Assembly: GCF_029953595.1 (NCBI RefSeq)
Contig: NZ_CP124537.1
Coordinates: 105,108-169,107 of the forward strand
Reading direction: 5' to 3'
Source of the DNA: Fuscovulum ytuae
GTDB lineage: Bacteria; Pseudomonadota; Alphaproteobacteria; Rhodobacterales; Rhodobacteraceae
DNA length: 64,000 nucleotides
Below are positions 8,059-17,871 of this stretch, piece after piece. Position 1 is the stretch's first letter. The number at the start of each line of letters is the position of its first letter. The position numbers and the translations under genes are program-made. The notes under the pieces were generated by a model. The model was not told the origin of the DNA. It did not search any database and worked only from the letters and a program-made list of their open reading frames with translations.

Positions 8059-9664
8059 TGCGGTGGTCATCGGGGCGGGCCATAACGGCCTTGTCGCCGC
8101 CTGCTATCTGGCGCGGGCAGGCCTGAAGACGGTCATCGTCGAAAAGAATGACTGGATCGGTGGCGCCGCCGTCAGCCGCGAACTTTATCCCGGCTTTACC
8201 TATTCCAACTGCTCTTACGTCAGCAGCCTTTTCAGGCCCGAAATCATGCGCGACCTCGATCTGCCGCGACACGGTCTGCAGATCCTGCCCTATGAAGGTG
8301 GTGCCTTGATGACCCGCGACGGCGGCTATCTGGGCATGTTCCGCGACCATGAAGTGAACCGTCGCGAAATCGCCCGCCATTCTCGGCGTGACGCTGAAGC
8401 CTATGATCGCTACGCCCGTGATATCCTTAGAAACTGCCGCCTGATCCGGCCCATGCTGATGCGCCGCCCGCCCGATCTGGCCAGTTTCCACCCTCGCGAC
8501 CTGTCCGAACTCCTCTGGCTTGCCCGCCAAGTCACCGGCCAGTCCGAAGCCGCGCTTTGTGACATGCTGCGGTTCTGGACCATGTCGATCAGCGATTTTT
8601 TGGACGAATATTTCGAAAACCCCGCCGTGAAGGCCTATCAAGCCGTAGGGTCGATCATCGGAACCGCATTGGGTCCGATGTCGCCGGGAACGGCCTATGT
8701 CCTTCTCCATCACGCCATGGGCGATGTGGACGGGAACGTGGGCGCATGGGGCTATGCACGGGGCGGTATGGGGTCCATCACTCGTGCGCTCGCCGACAGT
8801 TTCCGCGCCGCGGGTGGCGAAATTCGTGCCGGTGTCGGTGTGCAAGAGGTGCGCATCAAGGGCGGACGTGCCACGGGGGTCGTTCTGGCCAACGGGGATG
8901 AGATTTCAGCCCGCCGCGTCCTGTCAAACATGGATGTCCGCCGCACCTTCCTTGGCCATGTCGACCGCAAGGAACTGCCGCCCGATTTCGTGAAACGGGT
9001 GGAAAGGTTCAAGACCCGCGGTTCCTCCGGCAAGCTCAACATCGCGCTGGACGGCGTGCCGCGCTTCACCGCACTGCCAGAAGGGGCACCCAACCTAAAG
9101 GGCGACCTGCATTTCACCGACACGATCGAGGCGATGGAACGTGCCTATGACGATTGGAAGGCCGGTCATTTCAGCCGTCACCCGTTTCAGGACGTGATGA
9201 TCCCAACGATGATCGACCCGACGATGACCCCGCCGGGCAAGCATTTCATGTCCTGCTTCGTGCAATACGCCCCGCCTCAGATCGAAGGCCGGGCATGGAC
9301 GGATGCTGATCGCGATGCCTTTGCCCGCGCCTGCATCGACCAGATAGAGGCGCACGCCCCCGGCTTCCGCAACCTGATCCTGCATGTCGAGGTGCGCACC
9401 CCGCGCGAGTTGGAGGCAGAGGTGGGCCTGACCGAAGGAAACATCTTCCAAGGCGAACTCACTTTCGACCAGATGTTCTTCAACCGCCCCGTGCCGGGCT
9501 ATGCGAATTACCGCTCACCAGTAAAGGACCTGTGGATTTGCGGGTCGTCCACCCATCCGGGCGGCGGCGTCATGGGTGCGCCCGGCCGAAATGCCGCCCG
9601 CGAAGTGCTGCGCGATCTGCGCCAACCCGTTTCCCACATGAGCGACGCCTATGCCATCGTTTGA
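8051..9664 (+). CDS. FAD-dependent oxidoreductase, phytoene dehydrogenase/PYROXD2-like (copy 1)
   Basis: A 537-residue flavoprotein. The N-terminal dinucleotide-binding motif is VVIGAGHNGLVAACYLARAG followed by the acidic strand end VEKNDWIGG. The C-terminal FAD motif is LWICGSSTHPGGGVMGAPG. These proteins belong to the NAD(P)/FAD oxidoreductase group that includes PYROXD2 and carotenoid desaturases, but the substrate is not predictable. It overlaps both neighbours (8 and 14 bases). A second, diverged copy follows immediately. Confidence 0.9.
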   Translation: MYDAVVIGAGHNGLVAACYLARAGLKTVIVEKNDWIGGAAVSRELYPGFTYSNCSYVSSLFRPEIMRDLDLPRHGLQILPYEGGALMTRDGGYLGMFRDHEVNRREIARHSRRDAEAYDRYARDILRNCRLIRPMLMRRPPDLASFHPRDLSELLWLARQVTGQSEAALCDMLRFWTMSISDFLDEYFENPAVKAYQAVGSIIGTALGPMSPGTAYVLLHHAMGDVDGNVGAWGYARGGMGSITRALADSFRAAGGEIRAGVGVQEVRIKGGRATGVVLANGDEISARRVLSNMDVRRTFLGHVDRKELPPDFVKRVERFKTRGSSGKLNIALDGVPRFTALPEGAPNLKGDLHFTDTIEAMERAYDDWKAGHFSRHPFQDVMIPTMIDPTMTPPGKHFMSCFVQYAPPQIEGRAWTDADRDAFARACIDQIEAHAPGFRNLILHVEVRTPRELEAEVGLTEGNIFQGELTFDQMFFNRPVPGYANYRSPVKDLWICGSSTHPGGGVMGAPGRNAAREVLRDLRQPVSHMSDAYAIV

Positions 9665-11156
9665 CACCATCGTCATAGGCGCTGGCCCCAACGGCCTTGC
9701 TGCCGCGCATCGGCTCGCCAAATCCGGGGCGAAGGTGCTGCTGCTGGAAGCTGCTGCCATTCCGGGTGGCGGCGCTGCGACCTTGGCCCATCTGTCCTAC
9801 AATCTCGACCCACGCGTGGCCGAAGGGATGGACCTCGCCCGCCATGGCCTGTCTTGGGCCGCAACGGCCCTACCGACCACCGCCTTGGCCGAGGACGGCA
9901 ACCATCTGCGTCTCGACGGTGTGCTGGGCGAACGTCTTTCTGGCCCTGTGAACGCTGCCGATATCAAGGCATGGGCCGAACTCCGCGCACGGCTATTGCG
10001 CTTTGCCGCTGTGCTTGCGCCGCTCAATACCATGACCCCACCCCGTCCCGCCGCCGATCCGGCGAACCCGATCCTAAAACTGGCCAAGATCGGGCTTAAG
10101 GCGCGGATGATGGGCGCGGCCGAGTTTCGCGAACTGGGCCGCATCTTCCTGACCAACGTCTTCGACCTGTTGGATGATGAACTCAGCTCGCCCCTTCTGA
10201 AAGGGGCGCTGGCCTTTGACGCGACCCTAGGCTCATGGCTTGGCCCCCGGTCGCCGAATTCCGTTCTGCCTTGGCTTTACCGCCTGTCTGGTTCGACCGA
10301 TGGCAAACAAGCTGCGATTGGCCTGCCCAAAGGCGGCATGCCTGCACTGGCTAAAGCAATGGCCAAGGCGGCAACCGCGGCAGGTGTCACCATCCGTTGC
10401 AACGCCCGCGTGGCAACCATCGACGTGGAACATGGCACCACCACCGGGGTAACCTTGGCCGATGGCGAACAGATCACCGCGCGCCGTATCGTTTCGACCC
10501 TAGCACCCAAAGTGACACTGACGTCGCTCATCAATCCCCGTCATCTGGACGCCGGCCTGACCACACGCGCCCGCCACCAAAAGGCACGCGGTGGCGCGGC
10601 GCGTCTGGACCTGACGCTTTCCGAGCTGCCTGATTTCCGGGGGGCGGACCTGACGCATCGCCTGCTTATCGCCCCCTCGGATCAACACGTAGAACGCGCC
10701 TTCAACCCCGTGAAATATGGCGAAGTTCCCGATAGACCGGTGATGGAAATCCTTATTCCCACGGCCCATTCTACCACAACCGAACACCAGCTTTCGGCTG
10801 TGGTCCAATACGCCCCTCATGCGCCTGCGGATCGCGACGCCGCCCGCGCTGCCATGCTTAGCGCCTGCCTTGCTCAGTTGGAACGCCACGCTCCCGGCAT
10901 CGGCGCCCGCATCACCAATGCCAGCATTCGCATGCCCTATGACATCGAGGCCGAAACCGGCCTTCCCGGCGGCAATTGGCATGCAGGCGAACTCACTGTG
11001 GAACAGATGCTGTTCCTGCGTCCCCTTCCCGGAATCGCCCAGTATCGCACACCCATTTCTGGCCTCTGGCTCGCCTCTGCGGGATGCCATCCCGGCGGTG
11101 GGGTTTCGGGCACCCCCGGCTGGAACGCCGCCCTCGCGATGGAGGCCGCCAGATGA
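9651..11156 (+). CDS. FAD-dependent oxidoreductase, phytoene dehydrogenase/PYROXD2-like (copy 2)
   Basis: A 501-residue paralogue of the preceding gene, with the same two FAD signatures: IVIGAGPNGLAAAHRLAKSG at the N-terminus and LWLASAGCHPGGGVSGTPG at the C-terminus. The two copies share layout and short motifs but differ enough that they are unlikely to be a recent duplication, so a two-subunit enzyme or two consecutive oxidation steps are both possible. The stop overlaps the next start as ATGA. Confidence 0.88.
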   Translation: MPSFDTIVIGAGPNGLAAAHRLAKSGAKVLLLEAAAIPGGGAATLAHLSYNLDPRVAEGMDLARHGLSWAATALPTTALAEDGNHLRLDGVLGERLSGPVNAADIKAWAELRARLLRFAAVLAPLNTMTPPRPAADPANPILKLAKIGLKARMMGAAEFRELGRIFLTNVFDLLDDELSSPLLKGALAFDATLGSWLGPRSPNSVLPWLYRLSGSTDGKQAAIGLPKGGMPALAKAMAKAATAAGVTIRCNARVATIDVEHGTTTGVTLADGEQITARRIVSTLAPKVTLTSLINPRHLDAGLTTRARHQKARGGAARLDLTLSELPDFRGADLTHRLLIAPSDQHVERAFNPVKYGEVPDRPVMEILIPTAHSTTTEHQLSAVVQYAPHAPADRDAARAAMLSACLAQLERHAPGIGARITNASIRMPYDIEAETGLPGGNWHAGELTVEQMLFLRPLPGIAQYRTPISGLWLASAGCHPGGGVSGTPGWNAALAMEAAR

Positions 11157-12337
11157 ACGACCTGCGCCATTACGAAACCTCCCTCCTTCCCACACCCTTT
11201 CACGCCCGGACCGAAGCCGCGTGCAAGACGCATGCTTGGGCCAATTGGGGCGGCTATCGCACCGTCACCACCTTCGAAGACCTTGCGATGGAACATTCCG
11301 CCATCCGCAATGCGGCCACGCTTTATGACCTTTGCCCGATGATCAAATATCGGATCGAAGGCCCCGATGCGCTGGCCTTCCTTGACCGCCTTACCCCCCG
11401 CCATGTCGGCAAGTTGCGGGTGGGATCGGTGCATTACACCATCTGGTGCGATGATGCGGGCCATCTTCTTGATGACGGCACCCTTTTCCGGTTGGCCGAG
11501 AACCGCTTTCGCCTGTGCTGTCAGGAACGCCACCTCCCTTGGCTGCTGGACAGCGCATATGGCTTCGACGTCACCGTGACGGAAGAAACCGACGAGATCG
11601 CCGCCCTGTCTCTGCAAGGCCCCACCTCGGCCGAAATACTTCGCCGCGCTGGGTTCGATATCGACACCCTCAAACCCTTTCGCCTAACGGACCTACCCTT
11701 CGCGCAAGGCCGCCTGATGATCTCGCGCACCGGCTTTACCGGCGATCTGGGCTATGAACTTTGGACAACGCCCGACCTCGCGCTTGCGCTTTGGGATCAC
11801 CTGATGCAGGCGGGCGCATTATATGGCCTGCGTCCGATCGGGTCCGACGCGCTGAATATCGCGCGGCTTGAGGCCGGGTTCATCATCACGGGCTACGACT
11901 TCATCCCCGCCCATGTCTGCCTGCGCGAAGATCGGTTGCGCAGCCCGCTCGACATGGGTCTGGGCTGGCTGATCGATTGGGACAAGGGCCATTTTACAGG
12001 ACGGAACGCCTTGCTGAAACAGCGCGCGAAAGGCCCGAAATGGGCCTTTGTCGGGCTGGAAATCGAAGGCAACATCCCCGCCGATGGCGCAATTCTTTAC
12101 CGTGCGCAAAAGCATGAGGCCGGCGTGGTGACCGGGGCTTGCTGGTCCCCCACCCTGAAACGCAACATTGCGCTGGCACAGGTTCAGGCTGATCTGGTGA
12201 AAAGTTCCGATCTATGGGCAGAAATCTATGCCCTGCGCGAGTTGCATTATGCCAAGATGATGATGCGCGCCCGGGTGGTGGACCGTCCCTTCTACAGCCC
12301 CGCCCGCCGCACCCAGACCCCGCCTGCGAGGTTCTGA
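11153..12337 (+). CDS. GcvT-like aminomethyltransferase/demethylase family protein
   Basis: A 394-residue protein of the GcvT/DmdA fold. The start is the ATG in the ATGA overlap with the upstream gene. The diagnostic segment SRTGFTGDLGYELW corresponds to the GYTGExGYE motif of GcvT, and EGPDALAFLDRLTP and the C-terminal barrel-like part are also present. The family moves one-carbon groups to tetrahydrofolate (glycine cleavage T protein, dimethylglycine and sarcosine demethylases, DMSP demethylase DmdA). No other glycine-cleavage genes are nearby, so a dedicated demethylation role in this operon is likely. Confidence 0.85.
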   Translation: MNDLRHYETSLLPTPFHARTEAACKTHAWANWGGYRTVTTFEDLAMEHSAIRNAATLYDLCPMIKYRIEGPDALAFLDRLTPRHVGKLRVGSVHYTIWCDDAGHLLDDGTLFRLAENRFRLCCQERHLPWLLDSAYGFDVTVTEETDEIAALSLQGPTSAEILRRAGFDIDTLKPFRLTDLPFAQGRLMISRTGFTGDLGYELWTTPDLALALWDHLMQAGALYGLRPIGSDALNIARLEAGFIITGYDFIPAHVCLREDRLRSPLDMGLGWLIDWDKGHFTGRNALLKQRAKGPKWAFVGLEIEGNIPADGAILYRAQKHEAGVVTGACWSPTLKRNIALAQVQADLVKSSDLWAEIYALRELHYAKMMMRARVVDRPFYSPARRTQTPPARF

Positions 12338-13473
12338 TGGGACAGGAAGACCGCCATCCGCTTTCCCCCCGCCTCGGGCATTGTCCGGCAGGTCTCCCCC
12401 GCTCGGCCTATCTGGATGCGGGTTGGCTCGAACGTGAAATGGCCAGCATTTTTGCCCGCCACTGGGTCATGGTTGGTCGGGTGTCCGATTTCACCCCCGG
12501 CAGGATGCGGCGGGTGACAGTGGGCAATGCCCCGGTGATCGTTGCAAGAACGGCAGATGGTGGCATCGCGGCCTATCACAATTCCTGCCCTCATCGCGGA
12601 TCGGAACTCTGCCGCGCCGAGGTGGAAGAGATCGGCCGCCTGATCCGCTGCCCCTATCACGCCTTCGCCTATGCCGCCGAGGATGGCCGCCTTGTCGCCA
12701 CGGGCCATGCCCGCCCCACGGCGGATTTCGACCGCGCGGCCCATGGACTGCGCGACGTGGCGCATCAGGTTTGGAACGGCTTTCTCTTCCTGTCGCTGTC
12801 CACGAATCCGCCGCCCCTACATGCCGACGTGCCGCTGTCCACGCTGGACAATTGGCCCATGGCCAGCCTTGTCACCGGGCATCGCTGGCAGGCCGACATC
12901 GAATGCAACTGGAAAACATTCTGGGAAAATTATTCCGAATGCCTGCATTGCCCCGGCATCCACCCAGAGCTTTGCGATATGGTTCCCGTCTATGCCCGTG
13001 GCATCATGGGCGTGACCGAGGCGCATGACTGGCAACCCGACCACCCCACCCAGCCCAATCTACGACCGGGCGCCCAGACATGGACGGCAGACGGCGCGCT
13101 TTGCGCCCCCCCCTTCCCCGGTCTTTCCGATGCCGAACGCGCCGTGGGTTATACTTTTGTCACCCTCTGGCCTACGGCCTATGTCGTGGCCCATGCCGAT
13201 TACGTCCGTTCCGTCCGCATCGAACCTCTGGCACCCGAACGCACCCGGCTGACCGCCGAATGGCATTTTGCGCCAGAGGCGCTGCCAAAACTCGATCCCG
13301 CTGCCGTCGCGGCCTTTGCCATCACGGTTTTGGAACAGGATGGCCATGCCGCTGAAATGAACCAGCGTGGCATGCGCTCTCCTGCCTTCAACGCCGCGCG
13401 CCTGATGCCCGAAGAATACGAGATTCACAATTTTCATCGCTGGATTCTATCTGAAATGGAGGATCGCCCATGA
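12337..13473 (+). CDS. Rieske non-heme iron oxygenase, alpha subunit (first)
   Basis: A 378-residue ring-hydroxylating-type oxygenase. The Rieske 2Fe-2S ligands are C84-x-H86 and C105-x2-H108 (CPHRG and CPYH, 18 residues between). The catalytic domain has NWKTFWENYSECLHCPGIHP, the pattern providing mononuclear iron ligands in GbcA/CntA-type N-demethylating oxygenases. The ATG shares one base with the upstream stop. No reductase or ferredoxin is encoded in the operon. Demethylation of a quaternary amine by hydroxylation of a methyl group is the likely chemistry, by family analogy. Confidence 0.9.
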   Translation: MGQEDRHPLSPRLGHCPAGLPRSAYLDAGWLEREMASIFARHWVMVGRVSDFTPGRMRRVTVGNAPVIVARTADGGIAAYHNSCPHRGSELCRAEVEEIGRLIRCPYHAFAYAAEDGRLVATGHARPTADFDRAAHGLRDVAHQVWNGFLFLSLSTNPPPLHADVPLSTLDNWPMASLVTGHRWQADIECNWKTFWENYSECLHCPGIHPELCDMVPVYARGIMGVTEAHDWQPDHPTQPNLRPGAQTWTADGALCAPPFPGLSDAERAVGYTFVTLWPTAYVVAHADYVRSVRIEPLAPERTRLTAEWHFAPEALPKLDPAAVAAFAITVLEQDGHAAEMNQRGMRSPAFNAARLMPEEYEIHNFHRWILSEMEDRP

Positions 13474-14687
13474 CCGATCTGCCCTATGCCACCCTGCCCA
13501 TCCCCAATGACTGGGATCGTCGCGGCCTGCCCGCTTGGGCCTATCACTCGCCCGCGCTCTTTGATCTGGAGCGCGACCATGTGTTCCTGAACCACTGGCA
13601 AATCGTCGGGCATGAATGCGACATTCCTGATCCGGGCGATTGGCTGTCCTTCGACCTGCTTGGTGAACGGGCCGTCATCATGCGCGGGGCAGATGGCGTG
13701 GTGCGGGCCTTCCACAACCTTTGTCGCCATCGCGGCGCGCGCGTGGTGGATGGCGTTGAAGGCAATTGCAAAGGCGCCATCGTCTGCCCCTTCCATGGCT
13801 GGGTCTATAACCTTGACGGCACGCTGCGTGGGGCCGCTCGCCCCTCCACCTTTGGCGAGATGAAGCGCGAAGATTTCGGCCTAAAGCCCATCGAATTGTC
13901 CATCGCCCATGGCTTCCTCTTCATCCGGTTCAAGCCGGGGCCACAGCCTGCGGTCAGTGACCTTCTGGCCCCCTTCGCCGTTGATTTCGACGCCTATCGG
14001 ATGACCGAGCTTCTGCCCGTCAACACCCCGGACTGGACAACCGAATTGCCGGTGAACTGGAAATCGGTGCGCGACGTGGACAATGAAGGCTATCACGTCG
14101 CCCTCGCCCATCCCGCGCTGCAAGAACTCTATGGCCGCACCTATCGCGATCACCAATTGGAAAACGGCCTGTCGATGTCCATTGGCTGGTACGGCGATGC
14201 ACCGGGGCGGGGCTGGTCGGTTCGGCAATATGTCCGGCATTCACCCGAACGGACCGACCTGCCGCCGCATCTGCAAAAGGCATGGACCTATTACGGCATC
14301 TTCCCCAGCATCGTCTTTTCCATGACACCGGAAGGGGTGCAGTTCTATCAGGACATTCCCCTGTCTGTGGGCCACACCCGCCTTACAGGTCGCACCTATC
14401 GTTGGGCGAACGAAAGCCGCGAAACCCGGCTCGCGCGGTATTTGGCAATGCGCATCGACCGCGCCACTTCGGCCGAGGATCAGCAGCTTTCCATCTGGTC
14501 GAACGAGTCGATGAAATCGCAATCCTTCGAAGGTTTTCACCTCTCGGATCTCGAATACGGTCTGCGCCGCCACCATGACAGCCTGCGCGCCTTGCTGCCT
14601 ATCCTTACGGTCGAGGACACGCCCGAAGAAAGCCAGATACCGGCACTGAATGCACAAATGGCTTGCCGGAATCACCCCCCGGCGTAA
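13470..14687 (+). CDS. Rieske non-heme iron oxygenase, alpha subunit (second)
   Basis: A 405-residue second oxygenase. Rieske ligands are C85, H87, C106 and H109 (CRHRG and CPFHGW). The iron site region reads NWKSVRDVDNEGYHVALAHP. It differs from the first copy across the catalytic domain, so the two probably act on different intermediates rather than forming one enzyme. It overlaps the first copy as ATGA, and a 40-base gap separates it from the transporter genes. Confidence 0.9.
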   Translation: MTDLPYATLPIPNDWDRRGLPAWAYHSPALFDLERDHVFLNHWQIVGHECDIPDPGDWLSFDLLGERAVIMRGADGVVRAFHNLCRHRGARVVDGVEGNCKGAIVCPFHGWVYNLDGTLRGAARPSTFGEMKREDFGLKPIELSIAHGFLFIRFKPGPQPAVSDLLAPFAVDFDAYRMTELLPVNTPDWTTELPVNWKSVRDVDNEGYHVALAHPALQELYGRTYRDHQLENGLSMSIGWYGDAPGRGWSVRQYVRHSPERTDLPPHLQKAWTYYGIFPSIVFSMTPEGVQFYQDIPLSVGHTRLTGRTYRWANESRETRLARYLAMRIDRATSAEDQQLSIWSNESMKSQSFEGFHLSDLEYGLRRHHDSLRALLPILTVEDTPEESQIPALNAQMACRNHPPA

Positions 14688-14727
14688 GCTGACCTCAATG
14701 ATACAAATGAACAACAGGGAGAAAGCC

Positions 14728-15831
14728 ATGAAACTGACCCGTCGCAGCACCCTTCTCGGCATGAGCGCTACGCTGTCGGCCCCCTTTGTTCGCCCCTCTT
14801 GGGCGCAAGGCGGGGTCGTAAATGTGTATAATTGGTCCGACTATATCGGCGAAACCACGCTGGCCGATTTCACCGCCGAAACCGGGGTTGAGGTGGTCTA
14901 TGACCTCTATGCCAGCGCCGAAGAAATGCAGGCCAAACTTCTTGCCGGCTCAACAGGTTATGATGTCGTGCTGCATTCCGGTCAGGGCTTGCCCCGCTCG
15001 ATTCAGGCAGGCGTTCTGCAAAAGATCGACAAATCGAAACTGACGGGCTGGGGCAATCTCGACACCGAAATCCTGCGGATCGGCGAAACCTACGATCCGG
15101 GCTATGACTACTGCGTTCCCTATATGTGGGGATCGGTCGGCATGACCTATAATCTCGATCTGGTAAAGGAACGCTTGCCCGACGCGGACCTGAATTCGCT
15201 AGACACGCTTCTGAACCCGGAAAATGCGGCAGCCTTGGCAGATTGCGGCATCTCGCTGCTCGACAGCCCGAATGACATCGGCTTCATGATCCTCAGCCAT
15301 CTTGGGATCGACCCCAATACCGCAGGCCCGGACGAATGGGCCAAACTCGTCGAAGCGGTGCGCCCCATCCGCGATTACATCGCGACCTTCGACAATTCGA
15401 ACTACCTCAGCGGCATTCCAAATGGCGAACTTTGCGCCGTCAACACATGGTCGGGCGATTACGGGGTGGCCAAGGCCCGCGGTGCCGAAGCAGGGATCGA
15501 ATTGAACCTCGGCTACTTCATCCCGCGCACAGGTTCACCGGCATGGTTCGATGTCTGGGCCGTGCCATCGGATTCCCGCAACGTCGAAAACGCCCATCTC
15601 TTCATGGATTATATGCTACGGCCAGAAGTGATCGCCGCTTGCACCAACTTCACCGGCTATGCCAGCGCGAACAAAGCGGCGCTTCCCTTCGTCGATCCGG
15701 CCATCGCCGCCGATCCCGCGGTCTATCCCGATAGCGAGGCGTTGGCGCGCATGTATACTCCGCTCCCGCAGACCGAACAGCAGGAAACAGACCTGAACCG
15801 TGCTTGGACCATGATCAAAACGGGCGGCTGA
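14728..15831 (+). CDS. ABC transporter substrate-binding protein, spermidine/putrescine (PotD/PotF) type
   Basis: A 367-residue binding protein when begun at ATG 14728, which has AGGGAGAAA in front. The N-terminus MKLTRRSTLLGMSATLSAPF carries a twin-arginine pair (R5-R6), so export may be by Tat. The mature start VVNVYNWSDYIGETTLADF is the PotD-family signature. PotD-type proteins bind cationic, amine-containing ligands, consistent with a quaternary or polyamine substrate for the operon. It precedes the ATPase by 2 bases. Confidence 0.9.
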   Translation: MKLTRRSTLLGMSATLSAPFVRPSWAQGGVVNVYNWSDYIGETTLADFTAETGVEVVYDLYASAEEMQAKLLAGSTGYDVVLHSGQGLPRSIQAGVLQKIDKSKLTGWGNLDTEILRIGETYDPGYDYCVPYMWGSVGMTYNLDLVKERLPDADLNSLDTLLNPENAAALADCGISLLDSPNDIGFMILSHLGIDPNTAGPDEWAKLVEAVRPIRDYIATFDNSNYLSGIPNGELCAVNTWSGDYGVAKARGAEAGIELNLGYFIPRTGSPAWFDVWAVPSDSRNVENAHLFMDYMLRPEVIAACTNFTGYASANKAALPFVDPAIAADPAVYPDSEALARMYTPLPQTEQQETDLNRAWTMIKTGG

Positions 15832-15833
15832 TC

Positions 15834-16949
15834 ATGCCGGTGGATGCGCCCAATGCGGGCGAACCCTTTCTTCGGATCGAAGGGGTATCAAAGACCTTCG
15901 GCACTTTTCAGGCGGTCAAGAACGTCTCCCTCACCGTCGAGAAGGGCGAGATTTTCTCCCTCCTCGGCGGGTCGGGCTGCGGCAAGACCACGCTGTTGCG
16001 GATGCTTGCAGGGTTCGAAGAACCTACCGCGGGCCGCATCTTCCTTGACGGGCGCGATATGGCGGGCGTTCCCCCGTGGTCGCGCCCCGTCCACATGATG
16101 TTCCAAAGCTATGCGCTTTTTCCCCATATGACCGTGGAAAAGAACATCGCTTACGGGCTGAAGCACGAAACCATGTCAGCCTCGGCCCGCGCGGACCGGG
16201 TGCGCGAGATGCTTGATCTCGTGCAGCTCACCTCTTTCGCAAACCGCAAACCGCACCAGATTTCGGGGGGTCAACGCCAGCGTGTCGCCTTGGCACGCGC
16301 CTTAGCCCGGCAACCCAAATTGCTTCTCCTTGACGAACCCTTGGCCGCGCTTGACAAGAAATTGCGCGAACATACGCAATTCGAACTGATGTCGATCCAG
16401 CAAAGGACGGGCGTCACCTTCATCGTCGTGACCCACGATCAGGAAGAGGCGATGACCCTGTCCGACCGCATCGCCGTGATGGACAAGGGCGAGGTGCGGC
16501 AGGTCGGCAGCCCGACCGAGATTTATGAATTCCCGAACAGTCGTTTTGTTGCGGGTTTCATCGGATCTATCAACACGTTCGACGCCACAGTCACCGCCCG
16601 TGATGACGGCCATTTGCACCTGTCCCTGCCCGCTTTGGGGGTGAATGTGACGGCCCGCGACGTGCCACATGTCACCCCGGGGCAAACTGTTACCCTTGCC
16701 ATCCGCCCCGAAAAGATACGCATCAGCCGCGACACACCCGACGGCCCCAACGCGCTGCGTGGATCGGTGCGCGACCTTGCCTATTTCGGCAAGGACAGCC
16801 TTTACCGCATCGCCCTGCCGTCGGGCACGCTGGTGCAGGCCCATGCCGTCAATGCCCGGCGCGGCGATGAAGGCACGCGCGTGGCCGACTGGGACGATGC
16901 CGTCTGGCTGTCCTTCGACCCCGCCGCAGCCATCGTTTTGGCGGAATAG
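15834..16949 (+). CDS. ABC transporter ATP-binding protein, PotA-like
   Basis: A 371-residue ATPase with Walker A LLGGSGCGKTTLLRML, signature QISGGQRQRVALARAL, Walker B LLLLDEPLAALDKKLRE, and a C-terminal TOBE-type regulatory domain from about residue 270 (VTLAIRPEKIRIS). This is the usual PotA/PotG layout and length. It energises import of the substrate bound by the preceding protein. Confidence 0.92.
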   Translation: MPVDAPNAGEPFLRIEGVSKTFGTFQAVKNVSLTVEKGEIFSLLGGSGCGKTTLLRMLAGFEEPTAGRIFLDGRDMAGVPPWSRPVHMMFQSYALFPHMTVEKNIAYGLKHETMSASARADRVREMLDLVQLTSFANRKPHQISGGQRQRVALARALARQPKLLLLDEPLAALDKKLREHTQFELMSIQQRTGVTFIVVTHDQEEAMTLSDRIAVMDKGEVRQVGSPTEIYEFPNSRFVAGFIGSINTFDATVTARDDGHLHLSLPALGVNVTARDVPHVTPGQTVTLAIRPEKIRISRDTPDGPNALRGSVRDLAYFGKDSLYRIALPSGTLVQAHAVNARRGDEGTRVADWDDAVWLSFDPAAAIVLAE

Positions 16950-16953
16950 CCCA

Positions 16954-17871
16954 ATGGCAGACCGCGCCCCCCAAACGAAATACATGGATCGCCGGGGCTG
17001 GTCGGACATCATCATCGGCGCACCCTATGTTTGGCTGGTGCTCTTCTTCCTTCTGCCCTTCCTCATCGTGGTCGGGATGAGCGTGGCGACCAAGACACCG
17101 ACTGCGCCGCCCTTTTCCTTTGGCGGCGACTATCCCCTTATCAACCTGCAGGCCTATCAGCGCATCCTGACGGATGACCTTTATCTGCGGGCCTTCCTCA
17201 CCTCGCTTGCCAACGCCGCCGTGGCGATGGTGCTGTGCCTTCTCCTTGGCTATCCCATGGCGCTTGCCCTGACACGGATGTCGCGCGGCTGGCGCAACGT
17301 CATGCTGATGTTGGTGATCCTGCCCTTCTGGACGTCGTTCCTGCTGCGTGTCTACGCATGGATGGGCCTGATGGGGCGCAACAGCTGGTTCAACCAGATG
17401 CTGACGGATTGGTGGAACTTCATCGTGCCCGTCGATTGGGCGGTGCGGTCCATCCCGATGATGAACAGCAATTTCGCCGTCGTGCTTGTGATGGTCTACA
17501 CCTATCTGCCCTTCATGATCCTGCCGCTTTATGCCAGCCTCGAACGGCTCGACACCACGCTGGACGAGGCGGCGATGGACCTCGGCTCCACACCGGCGCA
17601 GGTCTTTCGCGATGTGACCCTGCCGCAATCCATCCCCGGCATCGTGGCAGGCGGCATGCTGGTCTTTATCCCGGCGGCGGGGGAATTGGTGATCCCCACA
17701 CTCGTTGGCAATGCCTCAGACCCGATGATCGGGCGCATCATTTCCGACGAATTCGCCACAGCGCGCGACTGGCCCATGGCTTCGGCCGTGGCCGTGGCCC
17801 TGCTGGTGCTGATGGTGATCCCGACGATGATCTACACCCATTACCAAGGACGGGCGGAGGGCTCGAAATGA
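16954..17871 (+). CDS. ABC transporter permease, PotB-like
   Basis: A 305-residue membrane permease begun at ATG 16954, five bases after the ATPase stop. It has six expected TM segments, starting with IIIGAPYVWLVLFFLLPFLI. The EAA loop is TTLDEAAMDLGSTPAQVFRD followed by VTLPQSIPGI, the potB/potH spelling. It overlaps the next permease by ATGA. Confidence 0.92.
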   Translation: MADRAPQTKYMDRRGWSDIIIGAPYVWLVLFFLLPFLIVVGMSVATKTPTAPPFSFGGDYPLINLQAYQRILTDDLYLRAFLTSLANAAVAMVLCLLLGYPMALALTRMSRGWRNVMLMLVILPFWTSFLLRVYAWMGLMGRNSWFNQMLTDWWNFIVPVDWAVRSIPMMNSNFAVVLVMVYTYLPFMILPLYASLERLDTTLDEAAMDLGSTPAQVFRDVTLPQSIPGIVAGGMLVFIPAAGELVIPTLVGNASDPMIGRIISDEFATARDWPMASAVAVALLVLMVIPTMIYTHYQGRAEGSK

